Source of the DNA: an uncultured Clostridia bacterium
GTDB taxonomy: Bacteria > Bacillota_A > Clostridia > Oscillospirales > Acutalibacteraceae
Direction: 5' to 3'
DNA: 7,384 nucleotides
NCBI GenBank assembly: GCA_944380625.1
Contig: CALWIE010000082.1
Coordinates: 1 to 7,384 of the forward strand
In this document: piece by piece, positions 6,233-7,384 of the stretch
Numbering within the stretch: position 1 is the stretch's first letter
Layout: each line of letters begins with the position of its first letter
The notes under the pieces: model-generated
The model's input: only the letters and a program-made list of their open reading frames with translations
Databases searched by the model: none
What the model was told of the DNA's origin: nothing
Position numbers and translations under genes: made by a program

Positions 6233-6280
6233 TTATCTCCTGTTTTCTCGCGTTTTTATGGGTTTATCTCCTGTTTTCTC
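6233..6280. repeat. 17-base perfect direct repeat between divergent promoters
   Basis: TTATCTCCTGTTTTCTC occurs at 6233-6249 and again at 6264-6280, a start-to-start period of 31 bases, close to three helical turns. The copies lie between the divergent rplM (-35 at 6194-6199) and ttcA-like (-35 at 6322-6327) promoters. Each is followed closely by a CG-containing tract (GCG and CCGCGCG). No known operator is recognised. Confidence 0.7.
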
Positions 6281-6321
6281 CCGCGCGATTTTCGGTTTTT
6301 CCCCTGGGGCCCAAGGGGGGC

Positions 6322-6369
6322 TTGCGCAAAGGGGCCCGGTGCCGTATACTAGAAGCGCCCTCTGGGCGC
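6322..6369 (+). promoter_or_regulatory. Promoter and 5' hairpin of the ttcA-like gene
   Basis: TTGCGC (6322-6327) and TATACT (6345-6350) with a 17-base spacer give a predicted start near 6357. A perfect hairpin, GCGCCC (6355-6360), loop TCT, GGGCGC (6364-6369), sits at this start. The leader of about 65 bases ends in a GGGAGGGG ribosome-binding site. Confidence 0.65.
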
Positions 6370-6421
6370 GGGCCTTTTCGCCCTGCATACTATATTAAGA
6401 AAGAAAAGGGAGGGGCGCCTC

Positions 6422-7132
6422 ATGGACAAGCTGACAGGCCGTGTGCGGGCCGCCGTGCAGAAATACCAGATGATCGACGAGGGGGACAAGATCGCCGTGG
6501 GCGTCAGCGGCGGCAAGGACAGCCTGTTCCTCCTGTGCGCCCTGGCGGAGCTCTCCCACTACTACCCCAAGCCCTTCACGGTGACGGCGGTCACCGCAGA
6601 CCCCTGCTTCGGGGGGGTGGAAACGGACTACTCCCAGGTCCAGCGGCTGTGCGACTCCCTCTGTGTGCCCTATATAATTAGAAAGACCGACCTGGGCCCC
6701 CTGATCTTCGACCAGCGCCGGGAGGAAAACCCCTGCGCCCTGTGCGCCCGTATGCGCCGGGGCATCCTCCACAACCTGTGCCTGGAACTGGGCATCTCCA
6801 AGCTGGCCCTGGGCCACCACTTTGACGACGCGGTGCAGACCTTTTTCATGAATTTGTTCTACGGGGGGAAACTGGGCTGCTTCTCCCCCAAGACCTACCT
6901 CTCCCGGAAAAAGATCACCGTCATCCGGCCCCTGGTCCTCTGCGAGGAGCGGGAGATCCGCGGCGCCGCCCGGCGGCTGCAGCTTCCGGTGGTCAAAAGC
7001 GCCTGCCCCGCCGACGGGGTCACCGCCCGCAAGGACACGGAACTGCTGATTAAAGACCTGGAAAAAACCTTTCCCCACCTGCGCACCAAAGTCCTGGGAG
7101 CCATGGAGCGGGCGGGCCTGGACGGCTGGTGA
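6422..7132 (+). CDS. TtcA-like tRNA thiolation enzyme (PP-loop ATPase, Fe-S)
   Basis: A 236-residue member of the TtcA/TtuA PP-loop family, which adenylates a tRNA pyrimidine and replaces oxygen with sulfur; TtcA itself makes 2-thiocytidine at position 32. Visible are the ATP-binding SGGKDS (29-34), Cys105-Ala-Leu-Cys108 and Cys195, which match the CxxC plus third cysteine that hold the [4Fe-4S] cluster in TtcA, and GHHFDDAVQTFFMNLFYGG (131-149), where the usual ET of the family is QT (Gln139). The protein is shorter than E. coli TtcA, mainly at the ends, as is common in Clostridia. The ATG follows AGGGAGGGG by about seven bases. It is monocistronic, between its own promoter and the terminator at 7185. 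The exact tRNA target is not certain: clostridial relatives are often annotated as TtcA without experiment. Confidence 0.88.
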   Translation: MDKLTGRVRAAVQKYQMIDEGDKIAVGVSGGKDSLFLLCALAELSHYYPKPFTVTAVTADPCFGGVETDYSQVQRLCDSLCVPYIIRKTDLGPLIFDQRREENPCALCARMRRGILHNLCLELGISKLALGHHFDDAVQTFFMNLFYGGKLGCFSPKTYLSRKKITVIRPLVLCEEREIRGAARRLQLPVVKSACPADGVTARKDTELLIKDLEKTFPHLRTKVLGAMERAGLDGW

Positions 7133-7184
7133 TCCCCGTATTTTGTAGCCTTGGAGAGGATGCTCCACAAATTCTGGGGATTTG

Positions 7185-7226
7185 AAGGGTTTTTGAAAAA
7201 AATTTGGAAAAACCCTTGCTTTTTTC
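7185..7226 (+). terminator. Intrinsic terminator of the ttcA-like gene
   Basis: AAGGGTTTTT (7185-7194) pairs perfectly with AAAAACCCTT (7208-7217) around a 13-base loop, and GCTTTTTTC follows. A weaker stem-loop upstream (ATCCCC at 7132-7137 with GGGGAT at 7176-7181, enclosing TTTGT/ACAAA and GGAG/CTCC) begins at the stop codon and may assist. The T-tract overlaps the -35 box of the next promoter. Confidence 0.75.
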
Positions 7227-7244
7227 AAACAGGTGTGGTATTAT
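7216..7244 (+). promoter_or_regulatory. Promoter of the 5S rRNA gene
   Basis: TTGCTT (7216-7221) and TATTAT (7239-7244), 17-base spacer, predicted start at 7251. A six-base-pair hairpin (GCCGTC 7251-7256 with GGCGGC 7263-7268, one U-G pair) begins exactly at the predicted +1, and the mature 5S begins about 28 bases downstream, so a short precursor is expected to be trimmed. Confidence 0.6.
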
Positions 7245-7278
7245 AACTGAGCCGTCAAGAGAGGCGGCAAACTGAATA

Positions 7279-7384
<106 letters not shown>

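Noticed and set aside
6395..7228. 277-codon minus-strand frame opposite the ttcA-like gene
   Set aside because: A shadow of the PP-loop gene; the sense frame has all catalytic motifs and a strong ribosome-binding site.

Overview
The window looks like chromosomal DNA of a GC-rich, low-GC-intergenic Firmicute, most likely an anaerobic gut-type member of Clostridia (Oscillospirales, Flavonifractor/Lawsonibacter-like). The evidence is the style of ribosomal proteins S9 and L13, a DUF348-G5-3D cell-wall protein typical of Firmicutes, purine-rich Shine-Dalgarno sites, TTGACA/TATAAT-type promoters, and Firmicute-like 5S rRNA. The genus is an inference. No phage, transposase, CRISPR or defence gene was seen; this is mainly ordinary housekeeping sequence.

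Layout. Positions 1-1492 (minus strand): the first 20 codons of an exported protein with its own promoter, a gene-poor AT-rich stretch, a small MecA-C-domain-like gene, and rpe (ribulose-phosphate 3-epimerase). rpe and the MecA-like gene probably form one transcript from a promoter at 1535-1563. Positions 1639-3036 (minus): an unrecognised three-helix membrane protein and an AEC-family transporter, framed by a promoter and a terminator. Positions 3039-4651 (minus): a secreted DUF348/G5/3D cell-wall protein with a near-consensus promoter and a strong terminator. Positions 4652-5185: about 530 bases without a convincing gene. Positions 5184-6199 (minus): the rplM-rpsI (L13-S9) operon with leader, promoter and terminator. 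Positions 6200-7384 (plus): a regulatory stretch with a 17-base direct repeat, a TtcA-like PP-loop/Fe-S tRNA thiolase candidate with its own promoter and terminator, then a promoter and the first ~106 bases of a 5S rRNA gene that runs off the window.

How it fits together. The genes are small independent units (translation machinery, tRNA modification, pentose phosphate, wall remodelling, transport) rather than one pathway. The most interesting signals are non-coding: a hairpin beginning at or within a few bases of the predicted +1 of four transcripts; a shared 12-base motif at the start of the divergent rplM and ttcA-like transcripts; the 17-base direct repeat at a 31-base period between them; a nearly identical promoter core in front of the 5S gene and the exported-protein gene; and terminators that abut or overlap the next promoter. 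The most unusual coding feature is the very basic, isolated MecA-C-like protein.
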